Below, piece after piece: positions 37,466-47,744 of a stretch of DNA of 64,000 nucleotides (position 1 is the first letter of the stretch; each line of letters opens with the position of its first letter). Below the pieces are notes generated by a model. The model did no database searches. It was not told where the DNA came from and saw only the letters and a program-made list of their open reading frames with translations. Both the position numbers and the translations under genes were made by a program. This DNA comes from Paracoccus litorisediminis (GTDB lineage: Bacteria; Pseudomonadota; Alphaproteobacteria; Rhodobacterales; Rhodobacteraceae). Where the stretch lies: assembly GCF_009711205.1 (NCBI RefSeq), contig NZ_WMIG01000002.1:558001-622000 (forward strand). Direction: 5' to 3'.

Positions 37466-37561
37466 TGGCGGAAGAGAATGGGAGTCGAACCCACCCGGGA
37501 CAGGCTCGCTGCCCCAACCGGATTTGAAGTCCGGCCGCCCCACCGGGGACGATTCTCTTCC
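37466..37561 (-). tRNA. selC: tRNA-Sec (anticodon UCA)
   Basis: 96 nt including an encoded GCCA end. Minus strand reads GGAAGAGA at 5', pairing with TCTCTTCC at the 3' side (8-bp acceptor, as expected for bacterial tRNA-Sec). The anticodon loop CTTCAAA has anticodon TCA, flanked by a stem CCGGA/TCCGG. A long variable arm and the T-loop block GGGTTCGACTCCC follow. The T-loop orientation fixes the strand. It lies 7 bp after selB and directs Sec insertion at UGA in fdhG. Confidence 0.95.
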
Positions 37562-37568
37562 AAATGGC

Positions 37569-39494
37569 TCATCCGTCCGACCCGCCCGGCGTGAACTGGT
37601 CGATCCGGTGCGGATTGATGCGCCGCAAATCGCCCCGCCGCAAGGTTAGACCGAGCCTGTCGAAGAAGTCGAGGATCTGGATTGCCACCTTGCGTCCGTT
37701 CTGCACGCGGTCGCGAAACTCGGGCGCGGTGAACCAGCCATCCGTGGTCTGCGCGGCCACGTCACGGATGATGGCGACCATTTCCACAGTGGTGGCGCGG
37801 GCAAAAAAATGATCATGCGCGATCTGGTCGATCCGGCCCTGCCGCGCGGCCATGCGCAGGATGCGGCGTATCTCGGGCTCGTCTACGCCAAGCTCGGTGG
37901 CGAAGTCGCGGACGCGGGGCGGGCGAAAGCGTTCCTCGCCGGTCAGATGTGGCAGGATGCGGGCAAGGATGTCCTCATCCGCGTCCGAGAGGCGCGGCAG
38001 GTGGCCGGGCAGGCGGATGAAGGCCCCGTCCAGCGCGATGTGACCGGCGTCAGCCTCAGTACGGATGAAGCTTCCGAAATCGGGCTTCGGCAGGCGGGGG
38101 GACAGGACCAACCGCAGCCTTTCGCGCCCCAGCCCCTGCAAGTCGGCGTTGTCGCGGTGAAACTCGGCCAAGGCATCCTGCATCTGCTGGCGCAAGGCGG
38201 CCAGCCCCTGCGGTGCCAGCGCCTGCGAGGTGTCCGCGATGATGACAAGGCCAGAGGCGGTCAGCGCGGTATCAAGCTGCTGGGGCGACATTGCCCGGTC
38301 ACGAGCGAAACCGCCCAGATCGACCAGACCGCTGTCCCCCAGCGCCGCCAGGGCAGCCACAGGGTCAGGCAGGGACATGGCCCGCAGGGCCGCGATCCGC
38401 TCGGGACGCGCGCGGCGGCGGGAGGGCGCGCGCAGATCGACGATGTGCCCACCACCGATGGTGCGCCGGGCGGACACGTCGCGCAGAATGAAACGGTCGC
38501 CCACCGTGGCAGCCAGCGGGCGGTCCAGAACGATCTGAGCCAACCCCTCGGCACCGGGGGCCAGATCGCCTTCCAGCGGGACGATACGCGCGCCAAGCTC
38601 GGCCGCGCCGACATGCAGCCGGGCCGGAAACCATGTCGACAGGGGCTTGGGTTCAGAGTCCAGCGTGTGCAGAACCACGTCCATGCGTTCGGTCGGCGCG
38701 TGCAGAACCGGGTCCAAGGCCATGTCGCCGCGCGCGATGACCTCGCGTGTGATCTGGTCGCCCGACAGGTTCAGGGCGCAGCGCTGGCCCGCCAGACCGT
38801 GATCGGCCTTGCGGTTCTGGGCATGGATGCCGCGCACCCGCGCCGACAGGCCCGAGGGGCTGAGGGTGATCTGATCCCCGACCGCAACCCGCCCTGACAG
38901 CACTGTCCCGGTCACCACCGTGCCCGCCCCGGCTAGGGTAAAGCTGCGGTCGACGGCCATGCGAAAGCGCGCATCCGCTGCGCGGGCGGTCGTGGCCGCC
39001 TCGGCCTTGGCAAGCTCGACCCGCAGGATCTCGACCCCCGCGCCAGTCAGCGATGAGACCGGCAGCACGGGCGCGCGCGCCAGTCCGGTCGCGGCTAGCA
39101 TGTCGTCGATGTCAGCAGTCAGCCCGGCAATGCGCTCTGCATCGGCAAGGTCGGATTTCGTCAGCGCGACGATGCCGCGGGTGATGCCCAGCAGATTGAG
39201 GATCGCCAGATGCTCGCGCGTTTGCGGCATGATCCCGTCATCGGCGGCGACAACCAGCAGGGCCAGATCGATGCCGCCCGCACCCGCCAGCATGGTATGG
39301 ACGAATTTCTCATGCCCCGGCACATCGACAAAGCCGGTGATCGCGCCGCCGCCCAGATCGGCATAGGCAAAGCCCAGATCGATGGTAATGCCGCGGGCCT
39401 TTTCCTCGGCCAGACGGTCGGCATCGATGCCGGTCAGGGCGCGGACCAGCGCGGTCTTGCCATGGTCGATATGACCAGCCGTGCCGACGATCAT
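37569..39494 (-). CDS. selB: Selenocysteine-specific elongation factor SelB
   Basis: 641 residues. EF-Tu-like GTPase domain at the N terminus: G1 [14 protein letters not shown]3 [13 protein letters not shown]4 in LTKSDLAD, then the beta-barrel domains. The C-terminal ~200 residues are winged helices that bind the SECIS element (ending [17 protein letters not shown]). Delivers Sec-tRNA to ribosomes at UGA codons. Overlaps selA by 4 bp; tRNA-Sec follows. Confidence 0.96.
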   Translation of the reverse strand: MIVGTAGHIDHGKTALVRALTGIDADRLAEEKARGITIDLGFAYADLGGGAITGFVDVPGHEKFVHTMLAGAGGIDLALLVVAADDGIMPQTREHLAILNLLGITRGIVALTKSDLADAERIAGLTADIDDMLAATGLARAPVLPVSSLTGAGVEILRVELAKAEAATTARAADARFRMAVDRSFTLAGAGTVVTGTVLSGRVAVGDQITLSPSGLSARVRGIHAQNRKADHGLAGQRCALNLSGDQITREVIARGDMALDPVLHAPTERMDVVLHTLDSEPKPLSTWFPARLHVGAAELGARIVPLEGDLAPGAEGLAQIVLDRPLAATVGDRFILRDVSARRTIGGGHIVDLRAPSRRRARPERIAALRAMSLPDPVAALAALGDSGLVDLGGFARDRAMSPQQLDTALTASGLVIIADTSQALAPQGLAALRQQMQDALAEFHRDNADLQGLGRERLRLVLSPRLPKPDFGSFIRTEADAGHIALDGAFIRLPGHLPRLSDADEDILARILPHLTGEERFRPPRVRDFATELGVDEPEIRRILRMAARQGRIDQIAHDHFFARATTVEMVAIIRDVAAQTTDGWFTAPEFRDRVQNGRKVAIQILDFFDRLGLTLRRGDLRRINPHRIDQFTPGGSDG

Positions 39495-40828
39495 CCCGAG
39501 ATGGCAGCCAGCAGCGCCGCGTCGTCGGGCAGGCAGCGCAGGTCAAGGATCAGCTCATCATTATGGATGCGGCCGATGATCGGGGTGGAAAGCCCGCGCA
39601 GGCGCTCGGCCAAGGCCTCGGGCGAGGGGCCAAGTGCCAGCCCGGCGCTGGGAATGGTTTCGGTGGGCAGCGCGCCCGAGCCGATCTGGCTGGCGCAATC
39701 GGTGACGCGGACCCGGCAGCCCAGTTTCGCGGCGACGCGCGGGGCCAGACGTTCGGCCTGCGCGCGGATCTCGGGCTCGGGGCGGGCAAGCAGACGCAAC
39801 GTGGGCAGGCGGTCGGCCAGCCGGTCAGGGTCGCGATACAGGCGCAGCGTGGCCTCGGTCGCAGCTATACGGATCTTGTCCATGCGGACGGCGCGCTTCA
39901 GCGGATTCCTGTTGATGGCGGTTATGATCTCGCGCTTGCCGACAATGAACCCCGCCTGCGGGCCGCCCAGCAGCTTGTCGCCGGAAAAGGTCACGACATC
40001 GGCACCCTCGGCCACCGCCTCGGCCACGGTGGGTTCGGGTTTCAGACCCCAGCGCCGCAGATCGACCAATGTGCCCGAACCCAGATCGTTGACCAAGGGC
40101 AGACCGGCCTGATGTGCCATCAAAGCCAGTTCGGGGGCGGACACTTCCTTGGTGAAGCCCTCGATCCGGTAGTTCGAGGTATGGACCTTCATCAGCAAAC
40201 CGGTGTCCGGACCGATCGCCTGAAGGTAATCCTTGGCATGGGTGCGGTTGGTGGTGCCCACCTCACGCAGGATGCAACCGGCCTGCTCCATGATCGCGGG
40301 CATCCGGAAGGCACCGCCGATCTCGATCAGCTCCCCGCGCGAGACGATGGCCTCGCGGCCCTTGGCCAGCGTGTTCAGGACGATCAGCACGGCCGAGGCA
40401 TTGTTGTTGACGACGGTCGCGTCCTCGGCCCCGGTCAATTCGCAAAGAAGCCCGCGCAGGTGGCTGTCACGTTCGCCGCGACCGCCACTATCCAGATCGA
40501 ATTCCAGCGCGGCGGGGGCGCGCATCGCGGCAACGGCGGCCTCGATGGCGGATTCGGCCAGCAGGGCGCGGCCCAGATTGGTGTGCAGGACGGTTCCGGT
40601 CAGGTTCAGGACCGGGCGCAGCCGCGACTGTGCCTCGGAGGCCATCGACTTGACCACCCGGATCAGGATTTCCCGCGCATCGGGCAGCGGATCGGGGCGG
40701 TTGGCGCGGATCGTCGCCAGCTCGGCACGCAGCGCAACCGTCACCGCCGGGCGGCCATGGGTCTGGATCAGCGGGCCGCAATCGGCCAGCAACCTGTCGA
40801 CCGAGGGCAGGGACCGCAGGTCGGACAT
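39491..40828 (-). CDS. selA: L-seryl-tRNA(Sec) selenium transferase SelA
   Basis: 445 residues, PLP enzyme that turns Ser-tRNA-Sec into Sec-tRNA-Sec using selenophosphate. PLP Lys at about 285 in [35 protein letters not shown] and [11 protein letters not shown] are SelA blocks. ATG 40828 overlaps the fdhE stop (TGATG). Selenophosphate synthetase (selD) is not in this window and must be elsewhere. Confidence 0.96.
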   Translation of the reverse strand: MSDLRSLPSVDRLLADCGPLIQTHGRPAVTVALRAELATIRANRPDPLPDAREILIRVVKSMASEAQSRLRPVLNLTGTVLHTNLGRALLAESAIEAAVAAMRAPAALEFDLDSGGRGERDSHLRGLLCELTGAEDATVVNNNASAVLIVLNTLAKGREAIVSRGELIEIGGAFRMPAIMEQAGCILREVGTTNRTHAKDYLQAIGPDTGLLMKVHTSNYRIEGFTKEVSAPELALMAHQAGLPLVNDLGSGTLVDLRRWGLKPEPTVAEAVAEGADVVTFSGDKLLGGPQAGFIVGKREIITAINRNPLKRAVRMDKIRIAATEATLRLYRDPDRLADRLPTLRLLARPEPEIRAQAERLAPRVAAKLGCRVRVTDCASQIGSGALPTETIPSAGLALGPSPEALAERLRGLSTPIIGRIHNDELILDLRCLPDDAALLAAISG

Positions 40829-41736
40829 CAATAGCCCACGAGGAAGGGGTTGTAGCCGCCCCGCTTCCATTCGGTTTCGCCCATCATCAGGTCCAGACCA
40901 AGGCTCGCCACGTCATCGGCGATGGGCTCCAGCGTCGGGTTCTTGTTCTGATAAAGAATCTTCACCCAGCGCGCGCATTCGCGACAGATCTCGGCCTTGA
41001 CGGTGGCCTCATCGGTTTCGACCGAGCGATAGGTGATACCCTTGGTCGAACCGCAGCAGGTGCAGCGGACCCGCACCTCGTTCCACAGCGTCTGGCAGGT
41101 CGCGCAGGAGCAATAGCGCGCGCCCTCGGCCCCCATGTTTTCGGTAACCATGCTGACGGCGGCGCGACCACCGCAGGCCGGGCAGGCGCCGACATGGATC
41201 GGGACCAGTTGTTCCACGTGAAGCCCTGCAGCCAGCATCGCGGCATGGACCTGAAGGGCGGCGGCGGCGAACAGGTGCGGGGCGACGCTGTCCTCGGGGA
41301 TCTGGTCGGTCAGGACATTGGTCATTACCCAGTCCAGATCCTCGGGCTCGGCGGATTGCAGGGCCTGCAGCGCCAGACGGCCCGGTTCGGGCATTTCGAC
41401 ATCGGCCAGCATGTCGCACAGCTTGGGCAGGATCAGCGCCAGCCCCGCGCGCATGTCGTTGCGATCCAGAGGCGGCATGCGCGAGGAGCGCGCCAATGCG
41501 ATACGTTCGGGCGACAAAGGCTCGGGGCGCGGCAATTCGCGGGCCAGTTCGGCCTGCGCCAGCGCCACTTCACCCAGGAAACGCAGATAGGGGGCAAGGT
41601 TCGGGCTGTATTCGGCCAGAAACTCGAAACGCTCGGCCCTTGTGGTGAAAAGCGCCTCGGGATCGGGCAGGCGCGCCAAGGGGACCTTGGCTACGCCGCC
41701 GATCATCGAAGGGTCGGGTTTGGGATCGGAAGTCAT
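40828..41736 (-). CDS. fdhE: Formate dehydrogenase accessory protein FdhE
   Basis: 302 residues. Rubredoxin-like zinc/iron-binding cysteine pairs: [25 protein letters not shown] and CRECARWVK. The family tail YNPFLVGY is close to the consensus NPFLL. FdhE is needed for assembly of respiratory formate dehydrogenases of the FDH-N/O type. Located between fdhI and selA on the same strand. Part of its sequence (41210-41225) resembles a degenerate parS site. Confidence 0.93.
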   Translation of the reverse strand: MTSDPKPDPSMIGGVAKVPLARLPDPEALFTTRAERFEFLAEYSPNLAPYLRFLGEVALAQAELARELPRPEPLSPERIALARSSRMPPLDRNDMRAGLALILPKLCDMLADVEMPEPGRLALQALQSAEPEDLDWVMTNVLTDQIPEDSVAPHLFAAAALQVHAAMLAAGLHVEQLVPIHVGACPACGGRAAVSMVTENMGAEGARYCSCATCQTLWNEVRVRCTCCGSTKGITYRSVETDEATVKAEICRECARWVKILYQNKNPTLEPIADDVASLGLDLMMGETEWKRGGYNPFLVGY

Positions 41737-41769
41737 CTTGTCCTTTGGGGGCAGACGCGCCTTTGTGGC

Positions 41770-42459
41770 TTACTCTGCCGGGCCGCGCCCTTCTCGTCCA
41801 GCCAGTTCACGCAGCCATTTGCGGTGATGCCGCCATGCCCAGCCGCCGGTCACCGTGCCCCGTGTCATCGCGCGCAGCGTCCCCCGCGTCCAGATCGCCG
41901 CATAGACATGCATGATGAACACAAGGATGATCGCCACCGCCGCCAGCGAATGGATCAGCATCGCCCAGCGACGCACGGGAATGGTCACGAGATCGGGGAA
42001 AAACTGTTCCCAGATCATCACGCCCGAGCCGATCAGCACCACGATCAGCACCGACATCGCCCAGAACACGCCCTTCTGCCCGGCATTGTATTTGCCAAGC
42101 TCGGGCAGGCGTTCCTCGTGACCCTTCACCACATCGCCGATATGGCTGACCCAGGTCCGATCCTCGGGACGGGGCAGGTTCAGCCGCCACAGCTGCAGGA
42201 ACAGCACAAGGAAGCTGAAGAACAGCAGGATGCCGACGAACGGATGCAGCCAGCGTGTGGTCTGCCCGCCGCCAAAGAGCCCGGTCAGGAAGTAGAGCGA
42301 GGGATGAAACAGCGCCAGCCCGGACAGCAGCAGCACGATCAGGCTAAGCGCGGTGATCCAGTGATTGGCCCGGGTGAAGCCGCGATAGCGGCTGACGGTC
42401 ACTGGGGCGCGGGTTTCGATGTGATCGCCGCTTTGAGAATATTGACGCTTTTCCATCAT
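41770..42459 (-). CDS. fdhI: Formate dehydrogenase cytochrome b subunit (gamma)
   Basis: 229 residues, four transmembrane segments. Haem-ligand histidines are likely in [31 protein letters not shown] and [23 protein letters not shown]. Anchors the complex and passes electrons to quinone. Overlaps fdhH by 4 bp; followed by fdhE. Confidence 0.93.
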   Translation of the reverse strand: MMEKRQYSQSGDHIETRAPVTVSRYRGFTRANHWITALSLIVLLLSGLALFHPSLYFLTGLFGGGQTTRWLHPFVGILLFFSFLVLFLQLWRLNLPRPEDRTWVSHIGDVVKGHEERLPELGKYNAGQKGVFWAMSVLIVVLIGSGVMIWEQFFPDLVTIPVRRWAMLIHSLAAVAIILVFIMHVYAAIWTRGTLRAMTRGTVTGGWAWRHHRKWLRELAGREGRGPAE

Positions 42460-43445
42460 ACCCTCTCATCCCTGGGGGGAAGGCTGCGGTCGACCAGATG
42501 CTCGGCCTCACGCTCTTCCTCGGCGCTGACGCGATTGGCCCGGGCGAAGAGCCCATGCAGGATCGAGCCCACCGCCGCCGCCCCGATGATCGCCAGACCG
42601 ATGGTCTTGGTCACGCCCTTCCAGCCGCGCACCACCGGAGAGATTTGCGGATTGGCAGGCAGACCCGAATAAAGCTCGGGCTGGTCGGCATGGTGCAGCA
42701 CATAGAAGACATGCGTGCCGCCCACGCCCTCGGGGTCATAGATGCCGGCGTTTTCGTAGCCGCGCGATTTCAGGTCGGCCACGCGCATATTGGCGTGTTC
42801 GATCATGTCCTCCTTGGCGCCGAAGACGATGGCCTGCGTAGGGCAGGCCTTGGCGCAGGCCGGTCCCTGCCCGACGGCAACGCGGTCCGAGCACAGGGTG
42901 CATTTATAGCTTTTATGATCGGTCTTGCTGACGCGGGGAATGTTGAACGGGCAGCCGGTGATGCAATAGCCGCAACCGATGCAGTTCTCGTGGATGAAAT
43001 CCACGATACCGTTCGAATATTGCACGATCGCGCCGGGGGCCGGGCAGGCTTTCAGGCAGCCCGGATCCTCGCAATGCATGCAACCGTCCTTGCGGATCAG
43101 CCATTCGAAATTGCCGGTTTCCGGGTTTTCGAATTCGCTGAAGCGCATCAGCGTGAACATGTCCGGGGTCAGGTCATGCGGGTTCTCGAACATGCCGACA
43201 TTATGCTCGATCTCGGGCACGGTGTCGTTCCACTCGGCGCAGGCCGACTGGCAGGCCTTGCAGCCGATGCATTTGGACACATCGATCAGCTTGGCCACCG
43301 GGGTCAGCTGACGTTCAGGCTTGGGCAGGTCCGGCATTGCTGAGGCGCGGACGACATCGCCCACGCCAAGGTTCGCCTTCATCGGCTGGATCGGCGGGTT
43401 TGACACCGCCGTCCGTGGGCTGTCGAGGTTCGGGTCCATGGTCAT
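42456..43445 (-). CDS. fdhH: Formate dehydrogenase iron-sulfur subunit (beta)
   Basis: 329 residues carrying four [4Fe-4S] cysteine sets: [37 protein letters not shown] and [22 protein letters not shown] single C-terminal membrane helix ([19 protein letters not shown]) is as in E. coli FdnH/FdoH. Electron wire from the catalytic subunit to cytochrome b. Overlaps fdhG and fdhI by 4 bp each. The symbol follows the E. coli FdnGHI/FdoGHI order. Confidence 0.94.
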   Translation of the reverse strand: MTMDPNLDSPRTAVSNPPIQPMKANLGVGDVVRASAMPDLPKPERQLTPVAKLIDVSKCIGCKACQSACAEWNDTVPEIEHNVGMFENPHDLTPDMFTLMRFSEFENPETGNFEWLIRKDGCMHCEDPGCLKACPAPGAIVQYSNGIVDFIHENCIGCGYCITGCPFNIPRVSKTDHKSYKCTLCSDRVAVGQGPACAKACPTQAIVFGAKEDMIEHANMRVADLKSRGYENAGIYDPEGVGGTHVFYVLHHADQPELYSGLPANPQISPVVRGWKGVTKTIGLAIIGAAAVGSILHGLFARANRVSAEEEREAEHLVDRSLPPRDERV

Positions 43446-46400
43446 GATACCACCTCCCCTGTGGCCGGCTCGATATTGACAAGGAACGCCTTGAATTCAG
43501 GCGTTTCCACATTCGCGTCACCGACAAAGGGCGTCAGGCTGTTCGGGCCGAAGCCCTTGCGCGCCGCGCCCATGAAGCCCCAATGCAGCGGGATGCCGAT
43601 GACATGCACCAGCTTGTCGCCGCATTGCAGCGGGCGCAGCCGCTTGCTGACCAGCGCCTTGGCCGTGATCGAGCCGCGTTTGGACCAGACCCGCACCGTG
43701 CCGCCCTTGGTGATGCCCTTTTCGGCGGCGAGTTCTTCGCTGATCTCGACGAAGAATTCGGGCTGAAGGGCCGCGTTGATGCGGTTGTGCTTGGTCCAGT
43801 AGTGGAAATGCTCGGTCAGGCGATAGGACGTCGCCACGAACGGGAACTCGTCGCTGGTCGCGAACTGATCCGCATCCTTGGCAAAGACCCGTGCCACCGG
43901 GTTGCCGCGCATTTCCGGGTTGAAGACGTTGGCCAGCGGCGACTCGAATGGCTCCATATGCGTCGGGAAGGGCCCGTCGCGCATCATGCCCCGGCTAAAC
44001 AGGCGCGACGAGCCTTCCGGGTTCATGATGAAGGGGCCGACCTCGTCGGGCTTCGCGGTGGGGGCGATATCGGGCACGTCGTAACCCGCCCATTTCTCGC
44101 CATTCCACTCGATCAGCTTGCGCGATGGGTCCCAGGCCTTGCCCTGCATGTCCGCCGAGGCCCGGTTGTACAGAATCCGGCGGTTCAGCGGCCAAGCAAA
44201 ACTCCAGTTCAGGAAGGCCCCGGTGTCGTCGGGATCGGAGTTGTCCCGCCGCGCCATGTTGTTGCCTTCCTCGTTCCAGCTGCCGCTATAGATCCAGCAG
44301 GCCGACATGGTCGAACCGTCGTCGCGAAGCTGGCTGAAGTTCAGCAATTGCTTGCCCTGCGCGGTCAGCAGCTTGGTCGCGTCCTTGAGATCAAAGACAT
44401 CGGCCAGCGCGCGACCGTTCAGTTCCTTCGCCAGTTCCTCGGCCGAGGGTTCGTTCTCGTCCTTGTAGTTCCAAGTCAGGTTCAGGATCGGATCGGGGAA
44501 AGGCCCGCCCTCATCCTGATACATCTTCTTCATGCGCAGGAAGATCTGCGACATGATCCACGTATCACGCTTGGCCTGACCGGGGGGCGTCGCCGCCGCC
44601 CAGTGCCACTGCATCCAGCGCCCCGAATTGACCAGCGAGCCGTCGTCTTCGGCAAAGCTGGTTGTGGGCAGCTCGATCACCTCGGTCTGGATCGAGGCCG
44701 TGTCCACGTCATTATATTCGCCGTGGTTTTCCCAGAAATGGGCGGTCTCGGTTTCCAGCGGGTCCATGACCACCAGAAGCTTCAGCTTGGACAGCGCCGA
44801 GGTGACCTTGCCCCGGTTGGGGAAGGACAGCAGCGGGTTGAAGCCCTGGCAGAAGTAGTTGGTGATCTTGCCTTCGTTCATCAGGTCGAACATGCGCAGG
44901 ATGTCATAGGTCGGGACATCCAGCTTGGGCAGGTAGTGGAATGCCCAGTCATTGTCGGCCCGCGCGGCATCGCCCCACATAGCCTTCATGAAGCTGACCA
45001 TGAACTTGGGATAGTTCTGCCAATAGCTGGTCTGACCCGGCCTCAGCGGCTTGAAGGAACGGCTGGACATGTAGGTGGTCCAGTCCTTTTCCTTCTCGGT
45101 CGGGATGTTCATGTAGCCCGGCAGCAGGTTCGACATCAGGCCGACATCGGTCAGGCCCTGAATGTTCGAATGCCCGCGCAGCGCATTCATCCCACCACCC
45201 CGGACGCCGATATTGCCCAGGACCAGCTGCAGCATCGCCATGCCGCGGATGTTTTGCGCACCCTTAGAATGCTGGGTCCAGCCAAGCGCGTACATCGAAG
45301 TCATGGTCTTATCGACCGCCGAACACTCGCCGATCATCTCGGCCACCTTCAGGAACTTATCCTTAGGCGTGCCGCAGACCTGCTCGACCAGTTCGGGCGT
45401 GTAGCGCGAGACATGTTCCTTGAGCAGGTTCCAGACGCAGCGCGGGTGTTCCAGCGTCATGTCGATCTGCGCAAAGCCGTCTTCGCCGATGACGTAATCC
45501 CAGCTGGATTTGTCGTAGTCGCGCTTCTCGGGATCGTAGCCCGAGAACAGGCCGTCGCTCCAACCGAACTCGTCCTTCACGATGAAGGCGGCGTTGGTGA
45601 AGTTCTTGACGTATTCCCACTGGACCTTGTCGTTCAGGATCATCCAGTTGATCAGGCCCATCAGGAAGGCGATGTCCGAGCCCGGCCGGATCGGCGCGTA
45701 GTAATCGGACACGGATGCGGTGCGCGTGAAGCGCGGGTCGACCACGATCAGCTTGGCGCCGCGATGCGCCTTGGCCTCGGTCACCCATTTGAAGCCGCAG
45801 GGATGGGCTTCAGCGGCGTTGCCGCCCATGACGACCACGAGGTCGGTATTCTTGATGTCGGTCCAGGAGTTGGTCATCGCTCCACGGCCAAATGTCGGGC
45901 CCAAACTGGACACCGTGGGGCCGTGTCAGACGCGCGCCTGGTTATCGAATCCGACGATCCCCATGGACCGGACCACTTTATAGGTCAGCCATGCGGTTTC
46001 ATTGGTGGTGGCCGAAGCGGCCAGAAACCCGGTCGAGGTCCAGCGGTTCACCGGAACTCCGGCATCGTTGGTTTCGATCAGGTTGGCGTCACGGTCGTCC
46101 TTGAGCGCGCGGGCGATCTTGTCGAGCGCCTCTTCCCAACTGATGTCTTCCAGCGTGTCGGAACCGGGACGGCGGATGCGCGGCTGGGTCAGGCGGGTGG
46201 CGGACAGGACTGTGTCCTTGAGCGCTGCGCCCTTGGGGCAAAGCGTACCGCGGTTCGTCGGGTGGTCGGCATCGCCCTCGATATGGACGACGTGGGCTTC
46301 TTCGCCCGCCGCGACATCACCCTTGGAATAGATCAGGATCCCGCAGGCAACCGAGCAATAGGTGCAGGTGTTTCGCGTTTCCGTGGTCGAGGCCAGCTTG

Positions 46401-46525
46401 AAGGCACGCACATGCGCCTGTTCCGCCGCCTCGGCCGCGCCAAAACCCATGGCCCCGAGCGAAGTTGCCGCGACACCCGCACCCGCCAGCTTCAGAAAGC
46501 CGCGACGTGAGAGGTCGATGTTCAT
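43442..46525 (-). CDS. fdhG: Selenocysteine formate dehydrogenase catalytic subunit (alpha), UGA read through as Sec200
   Basis: 1027 residues if the in-frame TGA at 45926-45928 is read as selenocysteine (residue 200). Tat signal [13 protein letters not shown], then the [4Fe-4S] site CTYCSVACG...CPKG, molybdopterin domains, and the active-site context [25 protein letters not shown], which matches FDH-N/O exactly (Sec196 in E. coli). The reading frame is continuous across the TGA and homology continues on both sides, so it is not a frameshift. Start ATG 46525 with AAGGAGGC. Oxidises formate in the periplasm. Followed by fdhH-fdhI-fdhE-selA-selB-selC. Confidence 0.95.
45898..45928 (-). promoter_or_regulatory. 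SECIS-like element after the selenocysteine UGA of fdhG
   Basis: Immediately 3' of the UGA the mRNA can pair GGCCC (45922-45918) with GGGCC (45902-45898), and an upper A-U/C-G pair places GGU at the apex of the loop. Bacterial SelB recognises an apical GGU-type loop at this distance from UGA. An alternative GACAC/GUGUC pairing exists. Drawn by eye. Confidence 0.65.
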
Positions 46526-46667
46526 CGTGCCTCCTTTTTGCCTGTCAATTGGATAGGTAAGGTCCAGCATGACTCCGCAGGCAAAGGCATGTCAAGCGAC
46601 GCAAGGTCGCAGGCATTCGACGTTTTCCCCAGAAAAACCCTAGGTTTATGCTGCAAGGCAGCATGGA

Positions 46668-47744
46668 TCAGACCTCGACGGCGACTGCCCCGATCGGATG
46701 CGAGCAGCAGGCCAGAATGTAGCCTGCCTCGATATCCTCGTCGCTGATCCCGCCATTATGGACCATATGCACCTCGCCCGAAGTCTTGCGGATCTTGCAG
46801 GTTCCGCACAGCCCGAAGGTGCAACCCGAAGGGATGTTCAGTCCGTTCGCCTTGGCCACGCCCAACACCGTATCGGTCTGGGTGCAGGTTGCCGTAACCC
46901 CCGAAATCGCAAAGCTGATCCGGGACTCGCTGGCCTCATCGGGGACCAGATCATCCAGCACCGGGGCTTCGGATTCATTGCGCACCGGCGCGCCGAAGCT
47001 TTCCTGATGGTAGCGGTCCATGTCGTAGCCAAGCGCCACCAGCATGTCGCGCACCGCCTGCATGAAGGGCTCGGGGCCGCAGCAGAAGACCTCACGCTCC
47101 AGATAGTCGGGGGCCATCAGGCCCAGCATGATCTGGTTCAGCCGGCCACGATAGCCGTGCCAGCTGCGGAAGGGATCGCCCTCCTCGACCGTGAAGCGTA
47201 ATTGCAGTCCCGGCACGCGGTCGGCCATCTGTTCGAGCCGCTGGCGAAAGATGATGTCGCTGGGCGTGCGGGCGGCATGGACAAAGACGATGTCCGGCAT
47301 TTCGCCGGAATCCCACGCCCATGTCGTCATCGACATCAAGGGCGTGACCCCGGACCCGGCTGAGATGAACAGATATTTCGGCGCCTCATGCCGGATGAAG
47401 CTGAAGATCCCCGCCGGGCCATACGCCTTAAGGCGCATCCCCGGACGCAGGTGGTCGATCATCCAGCGCCCGCCCTGACTGCCGGGCTGCGCCTTGACCG
47501 TGATCGAGATCGACAGCGGCCGCGACGGGCTGGAGCTGATCGTATATGTCCGCTGCACATTGCCGCCGGGCACCGGCAGGTCCAGCGTGACGAACTGGCC
47601 CGGCTGGTAGTCGAAAAAGGCCCCGGATGGCGCGCGAAAGGTGAACGTCGCGGTGTCCGTGGTCTCGGGCACGATCATCGCGCATTCCAAAGGCTCATCG
47701 TCGCGCCACGGCCTGTCACCAAAGGCCTTGACCAGAACCGCCAT
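46668..47744 (-). CDS. gbcB: Glycine betaine demethylase reductase subunit GbcB-like
   Basis: 358 residues. Ferredoxin-NADP reductase fold with FAD motif QRTYTISSSPSRP, NAD-side SAGSGVTPLMSM and CCGPEPFMQAV, then a C-terminal plant-type [2Fe-2S] domain (CTFGLCGTCK, then CC). Passes electrons from NAD(P)H to the Rieske oxygenase GbcA. ATG 47744 overlaps the gbcA stop (TGATG). Could serve other Rieske oxygenases in principle, but pairing with GbcA is direct. Confidence 0.88.
   Translation of the reverse strand: MAVLVKAFGDRPWRDDEPLECAMIVPETTDTATFTFRAPSGAFFDYQPGQFVTLDLPVPGGNVQRTYTISSSPSRPLSISITVKAQPGSQGGRWMIDHLRPGMRLKAYGPAGIFSFIRHEAPKYLFISAGSGVTPLMSMTTWAWDSGEMPDIVFVHAARTPSDIIFRQRLEQMADRVPGLQLRFTVEEGDPFRSWHGYRGRLNQIMLGLMAPDYLEREVFCCGPEPFMQAVRDMLVALGYDMDRYHQESFGAPVRNESEAPVLDDLVPDEASESRISFAISGVTATCTQTDTVLGVAKANGLNIPSGCTFGLCGTCKIRKTSGEVHMVHNGGISDEDIEAGYILACCSHPIGAVAVEV

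Noticed and set aside
45914..45940. Apparent stop codon splitting the formate dehydrogenase alpha gene into two genes or a pseudogene
   Set aside because: The TGA is in frame, sits exactly at the active-site selenocysteine position of FDH-N/O enzymes, and selA, selB and tRNA-Sec are adjacent.
43583..46510. Very long open frame (975 codons) on the plus strand
   Set aside because: Antisense shadow of fdhG; no recognisable domain and composition typical of complement frames in GC-rich DNA.
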